64,000 nucleotides of DNA from Chloroflexota bacterium (GTDB taxonomy: Bacteria; Chloroflexota; Anaerolineae; Anaerolineales; UBA11579). The first letter of the stretch is position 1. The number at the start of each line of letters is the position of its first letter. Location of the stretch: positions 1 to 64,000 of the forward strand of contig JABFGG010000019.1 in assembly GCA_013112575.1 (NCBI GenBank), in the 5' to 3' direction. The position numbers and the translations under genes were made by a program. Below are positions 37,443 to 46,893 of this stretch, one piece after another. The notes under the pieces are model-generated. The model did no database searches, was not told the DNA's origin, and worked only from the letters and a program-made list of their open reading frames with translations.

Positions 37443-38293
37443 CCATCATCCCTAAAGCGGCGCTCCAACCTCCCCAGGATCTCTTCAGCTGCAGCCTCGA
37501 TGGGTGTTTCCGTCATGTCGATTTTTGTATACCCTGATTTCTTATAAAGCCGTTCAGCCTCATCAACTTCTTCGTATACTTTGAGGACGTCTGTATAGTC
37601 GCTGGGACCAGTGCCTGTGCCCAATGAGCGCTGGCGGGCTTCTCGTCGCATACGTAGATTATCCGGCTCAACAGTAAGCCCAAAAACGCGCCTGGAGTTC
37701 ACTGCCGCTAGTTCTTTAGGTGGGGGCACACCGGGGAGCAAGGGCACGTTGGCGACCTTTTTGCCCATATCGCCGAGGTACATAGACAAAGGCGTTTTGC
37801 CGCATCGTGAAGGGGCCACGATCACGATATCCGCCTCAGGCCAGCCAACGGGATGCTTGCCATCATCATGGGCCAGTGTGTATTCGACCGCTTTGACGCG
37901 TTCAAAGAATTCCTCGTTGAGTTTATGGTAGCGCCCCGGTTCGTGCATCGGTTCAACGCCCAGTTTCTGGCTCAGGTGATCCATTAAAGGCCCGATCAGG
38001 TCGAACTCGACAAGGTTATTGACCTCACATAGTTCGATCAGCTTGCTGCGCATTTGCGGGTCAATCATCGTGTGCACGATGGTGGCATCTTCAGCCACGG
38101 CCCGTTCCACAGCTTCTTCCAGTTGGGCAATTTCCTTGATCTTATTGACCACCTTGACGTCCATGTCATTTTCGGCAAACTGTACACATACGGTTTCGAT
38201 GACCTGACGCCCGATGGCGCCTTGCCCACCGGTGAGAACATAAACAGGAGGTGCATTGGGGATAAGCTCAGGGGGATATTGTGGGTAGGTCAA
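37439..38293 (-). CDS. PEP synthase/PPDK regulatory protein (kinase-pyrophosphorylase, DUF299)
   Basis: 284 residues. The family P-loop appears as APSRCGKTPLSMYLGDMGKKVANVPL-type sequence near residue 152, and VLTGGQGAIGRQVIETV is at the N-terminus. The enzyme switches phosphoenolpyruvate synthase or pyruvate phosphate dikinase on and off by ADP-dependent threonine phosphorylation and phosphate-dependent removal. No PEP synthase gene is adjacent. It overlaps the upstream alkyltransferase-like gene by 4 nt. Confidence 0.9.
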   Translation of the reverse strand: MTYPQYPPELIPNAPPVYVLTGGQGAIGRQVIETVCVQFAENDMDVKVVNKIKEIAQLEEAVERAVAEDATIVHTMIDPQMRSKLIELCEVNNLVEFDLIGPLMDHLSQKLGVEPMHEPGRYHKLNEEFFERVKAVEYTLAHDDGKHPVGWPEADIVIVAPSRCGKTPLSMYLGDMGKKVANVPLLPGVPPPKELAAVNSRRVFGLTVEPDNLRMRREARQRSLGTGTGPSDYTDVLKVYEEVDEAERLYKKSGYTKIDMTETPIEAAAEEILGRLERRFRDDG

Positions 38294-38661
38294 GAGAATT
38301 TGCCTTTAATAATGTCATTGATTTCGGGAAGTTCCAGGCCTTCCCATAAGTATTTTTCCAGGTCTACGTTGAAATCATCGTCCACTGCCACGCCCTCGGC
38401 ACGCAAAAGCTCCGCTTGCTTGTGCTTGCTATTGGCTGAGCCTTTGATGCTGATGTAGCCCGCGTGGTTGATAACACGTTGCCATGGTACGTCGTCATAC
38501 TCTTCAGACTTGTACCGTAAGCCGTTCATGGCATATCCCACGGCTCGGGCTGCCCTGGGCGACCCTAGCATGGCGGCTACCCGCCCATAGCTGGTGACTT
38601 TGCCTTTAGGGATGCGCCGTACCACAGCGTATACTTGTTCAAAGAAGGGCGTAGTGGGCAT
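38290..38661 (-). CDS. Alkyltransferase-like protein (MGMT family, ATL)
   Basis: 123 residues, the size of the DNA-binding domain of O6-alkylguanine-DNA alkyltransferase. IPKGKVTSYGRVAAMLGSPRAARAVG is conserved. The active-site PCHRV is PWQRV here, so the acceptor cysteine is missing: a non-enzymatic ATL that flags O6-alkylguanine for nucleotide excision repair. Confidence 0.92.
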   Translation of the reverse strand: MPTTPFFEQVYAVVRRIPKGKVTSYGRVAAMLGSPRAARAVGYAMNGLRYKSEEYDDVPWQRVINHAGYISIKGSANSKHKQAELLRAEGVAVDDDFNVDLEKYLWEGLELPEINDIIKGKFS

Positions 38662-38697
38662 GCTTCCAGGGGGTGAATCTATTTCACCACCATTTAT

Positions 38698-40107
38698 TCA
38701 GCGCAAAGAGAAATACTTGTCGAAATCTGGCGCCCAGCCCTTGGGGGTGTATTCGCCTGTGGGGACATCCTGCTTGTATTCACCGTCGTATTCACCGTTG
38801 GCGATCTTTTCCAGGGCATCTACCAAGATATCTACCTCTTCGGTTGTATTGTACAAACCAAAAGATGCCCGGATCAGGCCAGGCATCGCTGCTTTATTGT
38901 GTTCAAGCATATCGTCTCGCACCTGGTTGGCTTCTTCTTCGGACAGCCCCAATAAGTGCAGTATGAGGGGGTGCGCACAAAAACAGCCGTTGCGTACACC
39001 GATGCCAAATTCATGTCCCAGAATGGCGGCCACGAGGAAGTGATCCATGCCCTCGATCTGGAAGGGGATGACGCCTAAACGGCTGGCTGCACGTTCAGGC
39101 TTAGCGTCTGCGTATACCTTGATATTGGGATTCTCGGCCATGCGTGTAAGCGCATGCTCAGTCAGCTCGGCTTCATGGGCTGCGACTGCATCCATGCCGA
39201 TATTCTTTAATTCTCGTATGGCTGCAGCCAGGGCTACAGCACCGCCGACGTTGGGACTGCCGGCTTCATCACGGTCGGGCGGTTCAGCCCAGTGCACTTC
39301 ATCCAGCGTCACGATTTCGACCACCCCGCCACCAACCATATCCGGTTTGCCGCGTTCAAATGTATCCAAACGCCCGACCAGAGCCCCGGTACCGTATGGT
39401 GCGTACATCTTGTGTGCAGAAATGATGGCGTAGTCGATGTGTCGCGGGTCATCCAATGTTCCCATATTTACTGAACGGTGAGGGGCCAGTTGTGCGCAGT
39501 CTACGGCGATGTGAGCGCCAATGGCATGGGCTTTCTCTGCCAGGTCATGGATCGGGTTTATGAAACCGCTTACATTGCTCCCGCCGTTGATAGCTACCAA
39601 AGCTATCCGTTCACCATATTTCTCTAACTGGGCGTCAAAGTCCTCGAGGTCCAGCAAGCCGTTGGGATGCAGGCGCACGTGTACAGTTTCTGCAACTTCT
39701 CGCCATGGTAGGTCATTGGAGTGGTGCTCCATAGCGCTGGTGATGACTACATCTCGTTCCGGGGTAAAGGGGAAGCGCCGCGCTAATTTGTTCAGCGCTT
39801 CAGTGCTGTTCTTGCCGAAGATACATACGTGTGTTTCGACATCTGCCCCTAAAAACTCCGTCACGATCTGGCGGGCTTCTTCATAAGCATGCGTAGCCAA
39901 CTGGCTTTTGAAGCCGGTGCCGCGGTGTACGCTGCTGTAATACTCCATGAATTCATCGACTGTATCCAGCACCGCCTGCATGGGGGGTGTTGAGGCAGCA
40001 TTGTCAAAGTTGATGTATCGCCGCGTCGTTCCGTCCAACAGTGGTACATCGACTTCTGTACCAACAAAAAGTTCAGTGTATTCTTTGATTGAGTGGGGGG
40101 TGGCCAT
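38698..40107 (-). CDS. Class V aminotransferase, cysteine-desulfurase-like
   Basis: 469 residues. A PLP enzyme of fold type I: INFDNAASTPPMQAVLD near the N-terminus, FGKNSTEALN, the PLP lysine in ISAHKMYAPYGTGALVG and GIGVRNGCFCAHPL near the end. It resembles SufS/CsdA-like proteins but is longer, and no Suf/Isc scaffold genes are close, so the substrate is uncertain. Confidence 0.85.
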   Translation of the reverse strand: MATPHSIKEYTELFVGTEVDVPLLDGTTRRYINFDNAASTPPMQAVLDTVDEFMEYYSSVHRGTGFKSQLATHAYEEARQIVTEFLGADVETHVCIFGKNSTEALNKLARRFPFTPERDVVITSAMEHHSNDLPWREVAETVHVRLHPNGLLDLEDFDAQLEKYGERIALVAINGGSNVSGFINPIHDLAEKAHAIGAHIAVDCAQLAPHRSVNMGTLDDPRHIDYAIISAHKMYAPYGTGALVGRLDTFERGKPDMVGGGVVEIVTLDEVHWAEPPDRDEAGSPNVGGAVALAAAIRELKNIGMDAVAAHEAELTEHALTRMAENPNIKVYADAKPERAASRLGVIPFQIEGMDHFLVAAILGHEFGIGVRNGCFCAHPLILHLLGLSEEEANQVRDDMLEHNKAAMPGLIRASFGLYNTTEEVDILVDALEKIANGEYDGEYKQDVPTGEYTPKGWAPDFDKYFSLR

Positions 40108-40264
40108 CTTGGCTCCTCGAGATAATTCTGTTTACGTTCGCCGGATACAAGTGTAGCAGGTCTGAGGATAGCTATCAAGATAGATTGCAAAATCCATCTC
40201 TATAGTCTGAAATATGAACACGGAACTGGCTTATTGGGGCTGAGTATCATCACATTTTCTATGA

Positions 40265-40293
40265 TTCTCAATCTCGGAGCGCGATGATATACT
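40265..40293 (+). promoter_or_regulatory. Extended -10 promoter of the small membrane protein gene
   Basis: TTCTCA at 40265-40270 and TATACT at 40288-40293 are 17 bp apart, with TGA directly before the -10 (extended -10). AGAGGAG and ATG 40313 follow. Confidence 0.55.
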
Positions 40294-40312
40294 GCAATTT
40301 AGAGGAGTTCCA

Positions 40313-40765
40313 ATGACTATCCTTTCCATGGTTCTTATCCTGTTTTTCGGTATTTCCGCATTTGTCATTGCTCTCTTGGTGGTTATTTTTTGGATCTTGA
40401 GCCAGAGGGAGCTGGGTGGTCAATCTGCCACAAGTATGCCAACAAGCAGCGACCATTCAGTTTCCGCCAATTTCTTTGGTCAGCGTTCGGCAGGTACCTG
40501 GCAGATTAGGGGCAATGGGCAGCTAGCAGTCGCCTCAGATGGCCTCTACTTCCAACGCGCCTTGCCCAGTCGTATTTACTTCGTGGATTACAGGGATATT
40601 ATGTCAGTAGAAACCCCCAGTTCCTTCCTGGGAAAAACGCGCTTCGTACCCCTTTTGCAGATCAACTTTACCAATGACACGAGGCAAGCAGATGCTATGG
40701 CCTGGCAAGTAGGTGATGTGGATGGGATAAAGGGGATGATTGAGAACCGGATAGCTACTATTTAG
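40313..40765 (+). CDS. Hypothetical membrane-anchored protein
   Basis: 150 residues. One strong N-terminal transmembrane helix (about 3-29), a short Ser/Thr-rich linker, then a soluble domain (about 50-150) with alternating beta strands (WQIRGNGQLAVASDGLYFQ, RIYFVDYRDIMSVET) that resembles a PH-like fold. No family is recognised with confidence. It has a good ribosome binding site (GAGGAG). It converges with the next gene, 7 bp away. Confidence 0.75.
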   Translation: MTILSMVLILFFGISAFVIALLVVIFWILSQRELGGQSATSMPTSSDHSVSANFFGQRSAGTWQIRGNGQLAVASDGLYFQRALPSRIYFVDYRDIMSVETPSSFLGKTRFVPLLQINFTNDTRQADAMAWQVGDVDGIKGMIENRIATI

Positions 40766-40772
40766 CAGCGAG

Positions 40773-41267
40773 TCATCTAAGGCTGGCGATAGAAAAGAAC
40801 AAAATAGCCAGCCCAATGAGGATTGCTAAACCACCCAACAACACCGATTCGCTGTACCATCCTCTCGGCACCTCTTTTGAAACGAACTCTAATTTGCTCC
40901 GCTTCATTTGTCGTTCCCATACCTTCTCACTGAAGCTGATCAAGTATATTCCGAGGAAGGCAATCGGAAGCCCAATTCCGATACCCAAAATAGCCAAGAT
41001 AGGATTGCTTAGGAACTCAAGTCTCAAAATTGAAATAACTTGACTGGGGCCGAAAGTCAATAACAATCCAAATGTTAGCAAGCAGATACCAGTAACTAAT
41101 ACAAATTTCCCTTCTTTTTTAGTGCTTTGATCCCACGCTTCCGTGCGCCTGACCTCAATTCCTTGGAGGTGATAACTTCGTCTCGTTTGCTCCCAGCGCG
41201 CATCGATTCGCTTCGAGTAATAGAGTTCATAAATAATCGCAAATAAACCAAATATTATTAGGATCAT
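40773..41267 (-). CDS. Hypothetical multi-pass membrane protein
   Basis: 164 residues. About four hydrophobic segments: residues 1-16, 56-80, 88-110 and 143-162, with a charged loop rich in Arg and Glu between the first and second. No known domain is recognised, and it has no operon partner. Confidence 0.65.
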   Translation of the reverse strand: MILIIFGLFAIIYELYYSKRIDARWEQTRRSYHLQGIEVRRTEAWDQSTKKEGKFVLVTGICLLTFGLLLTFGPSQVISILRLEFLSNPILAILGIGIGLPIAFLGIYLISFSEKVWERQMKRSKLEFVSKEVPRGWYSESVLLGGLAILIGLAILFFSIASLR

Positions 41268-41304
41268 TGTATTACCTGTGTAAACCCTCTATCAACTTTA
41301 CATT

Positions 41305-42699
41305 CTAAGAGTTGTCTACTCTTTCCAAGAAGCGATTCAGTATTAATGGAGTGCGTTCTTTGACTTTCTCCATCAACTCTTCTTCATCGACCCTGGTCAA
41401 CTTCCGGTCTCGCATAACGATTTCACCATTGACCAAAACTGTATTCACATTTGACCCATGCGCAACAGAGGCCGCCCAGTTTATTGGGTCATAGAAGGGG
41501 AGGGAATCCAATTCACCTATCGAAAGCAAAAGGATGTCAGCCTTTTTGCCGACTTCCAAACTGCCAATCTCATCATCCCACATGAGCGCTTCCGCTCCCC
41601 CCAGCGTAGCCATTTTGAGAAGAGCGCGGTCATCGATGAACGCCAGGTCTTCATGATAAGGCAACCCAAAAAGGGCTGTCTGGGCATAGCGCGTGATCGC
41701 CATTTGGCGGAACAGGTCGAGACTGCCGCCCGATGAAAAAGCCCCATCGGTGCCTATTCCAATGCGTAGATCCCTTTCGAGCATCTCTGGGACTTTTGTT
41801 GGCCCGCAGAAGGAGAAAGCTATGGCGGGGCAATGTGCTACTGCAATGTCATATTCTTTATATAAATCTAACTCTGATTGGCTTAAGAGGGCAGAATGCG
41901 CTGCTATAACATTTGATTCTAGAAAGCCCAGTGACTCCAGATAGAAGGCGGGCCTCAGCCCGGATTTCATAATTGCATAGTCCACTTCAGAGGCGTGTTC
42001 GGCTAAGTGGATGTGGATACCTGTTCCCAACTTATCGGCAGTTTGTTTTATGGCTTTGATGGCTTCAGGGCTGCACACCATGATCTCGCGCATGCCCATC
42101 CAGGTACGCACCCGCCCATCTGCCTTACCATTCCATTCCTTGAAGAAGCTTTCCCCCTTGTCGACAATGCCTTCGATTGTGTCCCGCATCTCGATTGGGA
42201 TATTCTCTATCTCGTCCAGGGTGGAACGCGCCAGCACACCACGCAAACCGACCTGTTCTATCGCAGGGGCCATGTTCTCGGGTCTGGGGCCGCCAGGGTC
42301 TGCGAAACAGGTTGTTCCCACTTTGATCATGTTGGCATATCCTAAAAGCGCGCTTAGATGGATATCCTCATCGGATAGGGAAGCTTCAAAAGGGATAAGG
42401 GCATACTGCCAGATGGGGTCCCGCAGATTCGTTTCGCGGTTTAGATAGGCCATCAAGTTGCGTTCGAATTGTTGGGCTGTGTGGAAGTGGGTATCGATCA
42501 GCCCAGGCATAACCACGTGCCCTGTGGCATCTATGGTTTCAGCCGCATCGTACCCGGTGGCAATCTCTTCGGAGGTCCCGATTGCTACGATATCTGTCCC
42601 TTGTACTGCAATCGCTCCACTTTCGATGTTCTCGTTTTCATGATTGGAGGTGATGATTGACCCTCCGGTAATGATCTTGTCAACTTGTTGTTTTTCCAT
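41305..42699 (-). CDS. Amidohydrolase, ATZ/TRZ-type deaminase (MTA/SAH deaminase-like)
   Basis: 464 residues. The metal-binding H71-F-H73 follows GLIDT; the second ligand is in HIHLAEH, the third in AAHSALLS and the aspartate in GIGTDGAFSSGG. This pattern fits the cytosine-deaminase-like branch that deaminates S-adenosylhomocysteine, methylthioadenosine or triazines. AGAGGTG lies before the ATG. It lies outside the main methyltransferase run, separated by an oppositely oriented gene, but its chemistry is similar to that of the deaminase at 46.9-48.3 kb. Confidence 0.88.
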   Translation of the reverse strand: MEKQQVDKIITGGSIITSNHENENIESGAIAVQGTDIVAIGTSEEIATGYDAAETIDATGHVVMPGLIDTHFHTAQQFERNLMAYLNRETNLRDPIWQYALIPFEASLSDEDIHLSALLGYANMIKVGTTCFADPGGPRPENMAPAIEQVGLRGVLARSTLDEIENIPIEMRDTIEGIVDKGESFFKEWNGKADGRVRTWMGMREIMVCSPEAIKAIKQTADKLGTGIHIHLAEHASEVDYAIMKSGLRPAFYLESLGFLESNVIAAHSALLSQSELDLYKEYDIAVAHCPAIAFSFCGPTKVPEMLERDLRIGIGTDGAFSSGGSLDLFRQMAITRYAQTALFGLPYHEDLAFIDDRALLKMATLGGAEALMWDDEIGSLEVGKKADILLLSIGELDSLPFYDPINWAASVAHGSNVNTVLVNGEIVMRDRKLTRVDEEELMEKVKERTPLILNRFLERVDNS

Positions 42700-42979
42700 G
42701 AATTCACCTCTTTCTCATTATCCCATATTCAATCGAAACAATTTTCCTTGCTCAATATGAAGGGCGGCATGATGTTTGGTGCCGGCTACTATGAGGGTAG
42801 CAATCAGGATGCCTTGATGGACATTGTCCGAACGTACACCTTTACTTTGTCCAGCTAGACGATGTTTACAAGATGTGCTTGTCATAAACTGGATCAAATC
42901 AAAATGCTGGATAGAAATTACAAAAATATCCAGGCAAGCGATGGAAATACCATCACGCTTTTGCTAAGGAGAAATAATA
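42700..42979. other. Divergent intergenic region, 280 bp
   Basis: It lies between two divergent genes. A 33-codon open frame at 42757-42858 (MKGGMMFGAGYYEGSNQD...) has the look of a protein end and may be a gene remnant, but no family is recognised. A strong AAGGAG serves the gene at 42980. No clean promoter pair was found. Confidence 0.3.
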
Positions 42980-44209
42980 ATGTTACAAGAACAAAGCATG
43001 CCAGTTGCACCCAAAGAGCGAATAATTGCCCTTGACTTTTTGCGTGGCTTCGCACTGTTGGGCATCTTATTGATGAATATCCAAAGTTTTGCAATGCCCT
43101 TTGTTGCCTATTTTAACCCCACAGCCTATGGTGACCTGACCGGGCTAAATCGCTTGGTTTGGACATTTAGCCATGTTTTGGCTGACAGCAAATTCATGAA
43201 TATTTTCTCGATATTGTATGGGGCCGGCATACTGCTCATAACACAGAAACTAGAAGCAAAGGGTTCTCCTTCGGCTGGGCTCCACTACAAGCGCACATTC
43301 TGGCTGCTCATCATCGGTTTAGTACATGCATACTTGTTATGGTATGGCGATATTTTGGTGACGTATGCTCTGGTGGCGATGGTTGTATATCTATTTCGAA
43401 AATTGTCACCCCGTTGGCTTATCGCATTGGGCATACTGACGCTTGCCGTAGGCACTTTCTTGCAGTTGGGGACGGCCGCCGGTATGGCTAGTTTTCCGCC
43501 GGAAGTAATGGCTGACTTTCAAAAAGATTGGATGCCAGACGTAGATACACTTGAGCACGAAGTGGATGCGTATCAAGGTAGCTGGCTTGAGCAAATGGCA
43601 GATCGCGTTCCCTCCTCTATTGATATGCAAACTGTCGCCCTCCTTTTCTCGGGCTTTTGGCGAGCTGGTGGCTTGATGCTTATCGGCATGGCGCTGTTCA
43701 AGTGGGGCGTGCTGACAGCGGAGCGCTCCGTCAAGTTTTACCTTGGTTTGCTCATTGCTGGATTTGGCTTGGGTATTCCTCTGGTATTGATGGGCATTAC
43801 TCGTAACTTTGCTGCTGGTTGGTCCCTAGAATATTCGCGCTTTATCGGAACCCAGTTCAACTATTGGGGCAGCATTGGCGTAAGCCTTGGTTACATAGCT
43901 ATTATTATGCTCATCGCCAAATCAGGGCGCTGGGTGCGGGGCATACGGCCATTTGCAAGTGTTGGGCGCATGGCACTCAGTAATTACCTCTTCCAAACTA
44001 TTTTAGCTACACTGATTTTCTATGGATATGGGCTGGGTTTGTTTGGTCAGGTTGAACGTACGGGCCAACTGCTGATTGTTTTCGGCATCTGGACGATACA
44101 GCTAATCATCTCACCTATTTGGCTACGCTACTTCCGGTTCGGCCCAGCTGAATGGTTGTGGCGTTCATTGACTTACGGAAGATTGCAACCCATGAAAGTA
44201 CAGACATAA
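42980..44209 (+). CDS. DUF418 / YeiB-family membrane protein
   Basis: 409 residues, about nine to ten membrane helices. RIIALDFLRGFALLGILLMNIQSF at the start and the C-terminal DUF418 region (FASVGRMALSNYLFQTI, GPAEWLWRSLTYG) are diagnostic. Members are annotated as possible transporters or acyltransferase-like proteins; function is unproven. It is an insertion of opposite orientation between the two deaminase-containing blocks. Confidence 0.9.
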   Translation: MLQEQSMPVAPKERIIALDFLRGFALLGILLMNIQSFAMPFVAYFNPTAYGDLTGLNRLVWTFSHVLADSKFMNIFSILYGAGILLITQKLEAKGSPSAGLHYKRTFWLLIIGLVHAYLLWYGDILVTYALVAMVVYLFRKLSPRWLIALGILTLAVGTFLQLGTAAGMASFPPEVMADFQKDWMPDVDTLEHEVDAYQGSWLEQMADRVPSSIDMQTVALLFSGFWRAGGLMLIGMALFKWGVLTAERSVKFYLGLLIAGFGLGIPLVLMGITRNFAAGWSLEYSRFIGTQFNYWGSIGVSLGYIAIIMLIAKSGRWVRGIRPFASVGRMALSNYLFQTILATLIFYGYGLGLFGQVERTGQLLIVFGIWTIQLIISPIWLRYFRFGPAEWLWRSLTYGRLQPMKVQT

Positions 44210-44466
44210 TTCAAGCATTTTCCGATCAAGAAGCGCTGTGGAATTGTAGTTTGTCATATAGTTCGGCATTATTTGTATCATAAAGACCAAAAAATCGGAC
44301 AATATTATTCACAAAGATTGGTGCTAGCCTACATATCGTCATAAATTTTGGCGCTGACCTACATTTTAATAACCCACATATAGGGGCATAGTACAAGTTA
44401 TGGTACACCTTCTAGACTCAGGCCTCACCATCTAAGAGAATTGCAATTAATTCGGAAGCGTTATCC
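44210..44466. other. Convergent intergenic region with imperfect direct repeats
   Basis: AT-rich, 257 bp, between the 3' ends of two genes. Two 17-bp repeats of the type TTGGYGCTRRCCTACAT stand at 44318-44334 and 44348-44364 (14 of 17 identical, 30 bp apart). A 60-codon minus-strand frame across them has no family match and is not called. Confidence 0.4.
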
Positions 44467-45330
44467 TTACTCTGCTTGCCGCTGGCGATAGGCTTTGATC
44501 CAACGCATAGCATTGTCATCTTTTCCCATCGTCAAATCAGCTGCCAAAATAGCTGACCTGACTTCAGTCACCAGTGGGTTTGTAATTGGGCACGTTACAC
44601 CCGCATGAATGGCCATTGCAATAGAGGCAGCATTGATATACTTGCGATCAGGTAAACCGAAAGAGATATTGCTGGCTCCCATTGTTATGTTGACCCCAAA
44701 CTCTTCAATCACCAACTCGATGGTTTTGAGTGTAATCAATCCGGCTTTGGTATCAGCACCCATCGTCAGTGTTAAAGGGTCGATAATTATATCTTCCGGG
44801 GGAATGCCTAGCTTGCCTGCCTGCTCTATAATTTTTGCGGCTACAGCCAGTCGCCCTTCAGAGGTTTCGGGTATGCCATCATCATCCATGCATAAACCTA
44901 TAACCGCTGCGCCATGCTCTTTTACTGGTGGCAAAACTGCCTTCAATGAGCGTTCTTCACCATTGACTGAGTTGACCAGCGCTTTACCCTCATAGACAGT
45001 TAAACCAGCTGCCAATGCATTTGTGTCGTTGGAGTCAATAGACAGCGGCACATCCGTCACTTCCATCACTGCTTGCAACACTTTGGTAAGTAGCGACGGC
45101 TCATCGGCGCCGGGAACGCCGGCATTCACGTCGAGCATGTCTGCGCCAGCGGCAACCTGGGCAATCGCATCCTGACGAACAATATCGAAATTGCCTTCAG
45201 CCAGAGCGGCTGACACTTTTTTGCGGCCAGTGGGATTTATGCGTTCACCGATGATTACAGTAGGCATGTCCCGATTGATTTCAACGGTTTTAGTCTTAGA
45301 TGAGACAATTGTGGTTAGATTTTTAGACAT
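44467..45330 (-). CDS. Methyltetrahydrofolate:corrinoid methyltransferase (pterin-binding, AcsE/MtvC-like)
   Basis: 287 residues, a TIM barrel of the dihydropteroate synthase superfamily. GERINPTG (28-35), DVNAG (67-71), NSVNGE (120-125) and GASNISFGLP (218-227) match corrinoid-linked methyltransferases and not folate-synthesis DHPS, which is consistent with its place beside a corrinoid protein system. It would move methyl groups between a methylcorrinoid and tetrahydrofolate. It is the last gene of the twelve-gene minus-strand run, after the MetF-type reductase. Confidence 0.9.
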   Translation of the reverse strand: MSKNLTTIVSSKTKTVEINRDMPTVIIGERINPTGRKKVSAALAEGNFDIVRQDAIAQVAAGADMLDVNAGVPGADEPSLLTKVLQAVMEVTDVPLSIDSNDTNALAAGLTVYEGKALVNSVNGEERSLKAVLPPVKEHGAAVIGLCMDDDGIPETSEGRLAVAAKIIEQAGKLGIPPEDIIIDPLTLTMGADTKAGLITLKTIELVIEEFGVNITMGASNISFGLPDRKYINAASIAMAIHAGVTCPITNPLVTEVRSAILAADLTMGKDDNAMRWIKAYRQRQAE

Positions 45331-45371
45331 TTTATTTACCTCACACTAGAATTTGTAGATTAAAGCGTATC

Positions 45372-46859
45372 TTATACCTGGCTAGAAGCAGGCTCAGTTT
45401 CCGGCAATGGTTGCTCTAGTGGTCGGGGCAGTCCTGCTTCTTCTATCAAGCGGGGAACTATTGCTTCCCAATGCACGGCCATGACGTGCAGCCCGTTAAT
45501 ACCTGGCGTGTTTTTTAGCTTCTCAATAAGCTCAAGGGCAATCGTTACCCCCTCTTGTTGTTGTCCTTCCTTATCTCCGGCTTCGTCCATCCTTTTAATC
45601 AACTCCGGCGGAATGACCACTCCCGGCACCTCCTCGTCCATAAAGTGAGTTGCCCGTGCACTCTTGAGCGGAATGAGACCAGGTAATAGGTAGACTTTGT
45701 TTAGCAGATTGCGCTTATCCAACGCTTCTAGCCAATCGGTAAAACGATCGTAATCAAAGATTGGTTGGGTTTGGATGAATTGCGCGCCAGCATTTATTTT
45801 CTTCTCGGCCCGAATGGCCTCATATTTGGGTGGTGCCCCAAAGGGCGAAGCCGCCGCGCCCAGGAAGAATCTGGGTGGTATTTTTATCGTTCTTCCATCA
45901 AGGTAGATATCCTCATCACGCATGCGTCTGAGCATCCACAACATTTGCACGGCATCCATATCAAACTGGTCAGGTTTACTCAACGGGCCGGGGCCAAAAC
46001 GCTGGTGGTCACCCGTGATACAGAGGATATTGCGGATACCCAACCCGGCAGCTCCCATCACATCTGACTCGATGACCGTCCGGTTGCGGTCACGAGCTTG
46101 AATCTGCATAATGGGTTCAATGCCGTGGCCCATGCAGATCTTACTGGAAGCGATACTGCTCATCCGGGGTGAGGCCGAAGCGTTGTCCGTAAAATTGGCG
46201 GCAGCTACATAGCCTTTAAGCCAACCAACTTTTTTGCCAATGATCTCTGTAGAGGCCGTCAGGGGAGGAGCGATCTCTGTGACGGTGGTGAAGGCACCAG
46301 TACGAAGATTCGCTTCGAACTGAGAGATAGGTTCCTCATATTGAGGGGCATGGTATTCTGCATCCCCTTGCCACCAGTCAGGTTGGCGGATTTCTCGGAA
46401 TAAACCTTCTCTCTCCTCATCAAATTTCTGCCGGTCGCGGAAGTAATCCAGTAGTTTGGGGCCGCCACGCTTGCGCCACACCCTAATTACTTCCAACCAG
46501 GTTTCACGACCCACGCGATCACCATCCATCGGGGCGTTGATTTCCAATAACTTATCTAATTGACCCTTTTTTTCAGCTTTATCGTAAATGACATACCATG
46601 TACAAGGACGAGTGGGGTCTACTTCGCAGGCTTCTGGGGTAGCCCCGCCACACAAGCCGTTGCGCATCCCCTTTGGACAAGTCATTGGGCACACCAGGGC
46701 GGTCTCTTGTAGGATACAGTTGCCACACATCCGGCAGTCAAACAAGATTCCCTTGGTTACCGCCTCAAAAGCAGTGAAGAGCCCCATTGACAGCGATTCC
46801 TTCTCCCGGCTGTAAGGATAAAAGGGGGGTTGGTAACGTCTAGGCGAAAATAATGGCAT
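45372..46859 (-). CDS. Fused MetV-MetF methylenetetrahydrofolate reductase
   Basis: 495 residues. The N-terminal part (about 25-170) is a cysteine-rich MTHFR_C/MetV-type domain with C42, C45, C48, C57, C61, C70, C78 and C86, probably for an iron-sulfur cluster or zinc. Residues about 185-480 are the FAD-binding MetF barrel (TVTEIAPPLTAST, CITGDH, ARFFLG-like and GAQFIQTQPIFDYDRF). In acetogens MetV and MetF are separate subunits. It would oxidise methyl-THF to methylene-THF or work in reverse. TAGGA precedes ATG 46859; MGLFTAFEAV at residue 25 is a second possible start. Confidence 0.88.
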   Translation of the reverse strand: MPLFSPRRYQPPFYPYSREKESLSMGLFTAFEAVTKGILFDCRMCGNCILQETALVCPMTCPKGMRNGLCGGATPEACEVDPTRPCTWYVIYDKAEKKGQLDKLLEINAPMDGDRVGRETWLEVIRVWRKRGGPKLLDYFRDRQKFDEEREGLFREIRQPDWWQGDAEYHAPQYEEPISQFEANLRTGAFTTVTEIAPPLTASTEIIGKKVGWLKGYVAAANFTDNASASPRMSSIASSKICMGHGIEPIMQIQARDRNRTVIESDVMGAAGLGIRNILCITGDHQRFGPGPLSKPDQFDMDAVQMLWMLRRMRDEDIYLDGRTIKIPPRFFLGAAASPFGAPPKYEAIRAEKKINAGAQFIQTQPIFDYDRFTDWLEALDKRNLLNKVYLLPGLIPLKSARATHFMDEEVPGVVIPPELIKRMDEAGDKEGQQQEGVTIALELIEKLKNTPGINGLHVMAVHWEAIVPRLIEEAGLPRPLEQPLPETEPASSQV

Positions 46860-46893
46860 GGTTTTCCTAAGTTATTAATTTAATCGAAATGAT

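Noticed and set aside
44226-44408. 60-codon minus-strand protein in the convergent gap
   Set aside because: No ribosome binding site, and its internal repeat simply mirrors the DNA direct repeats.
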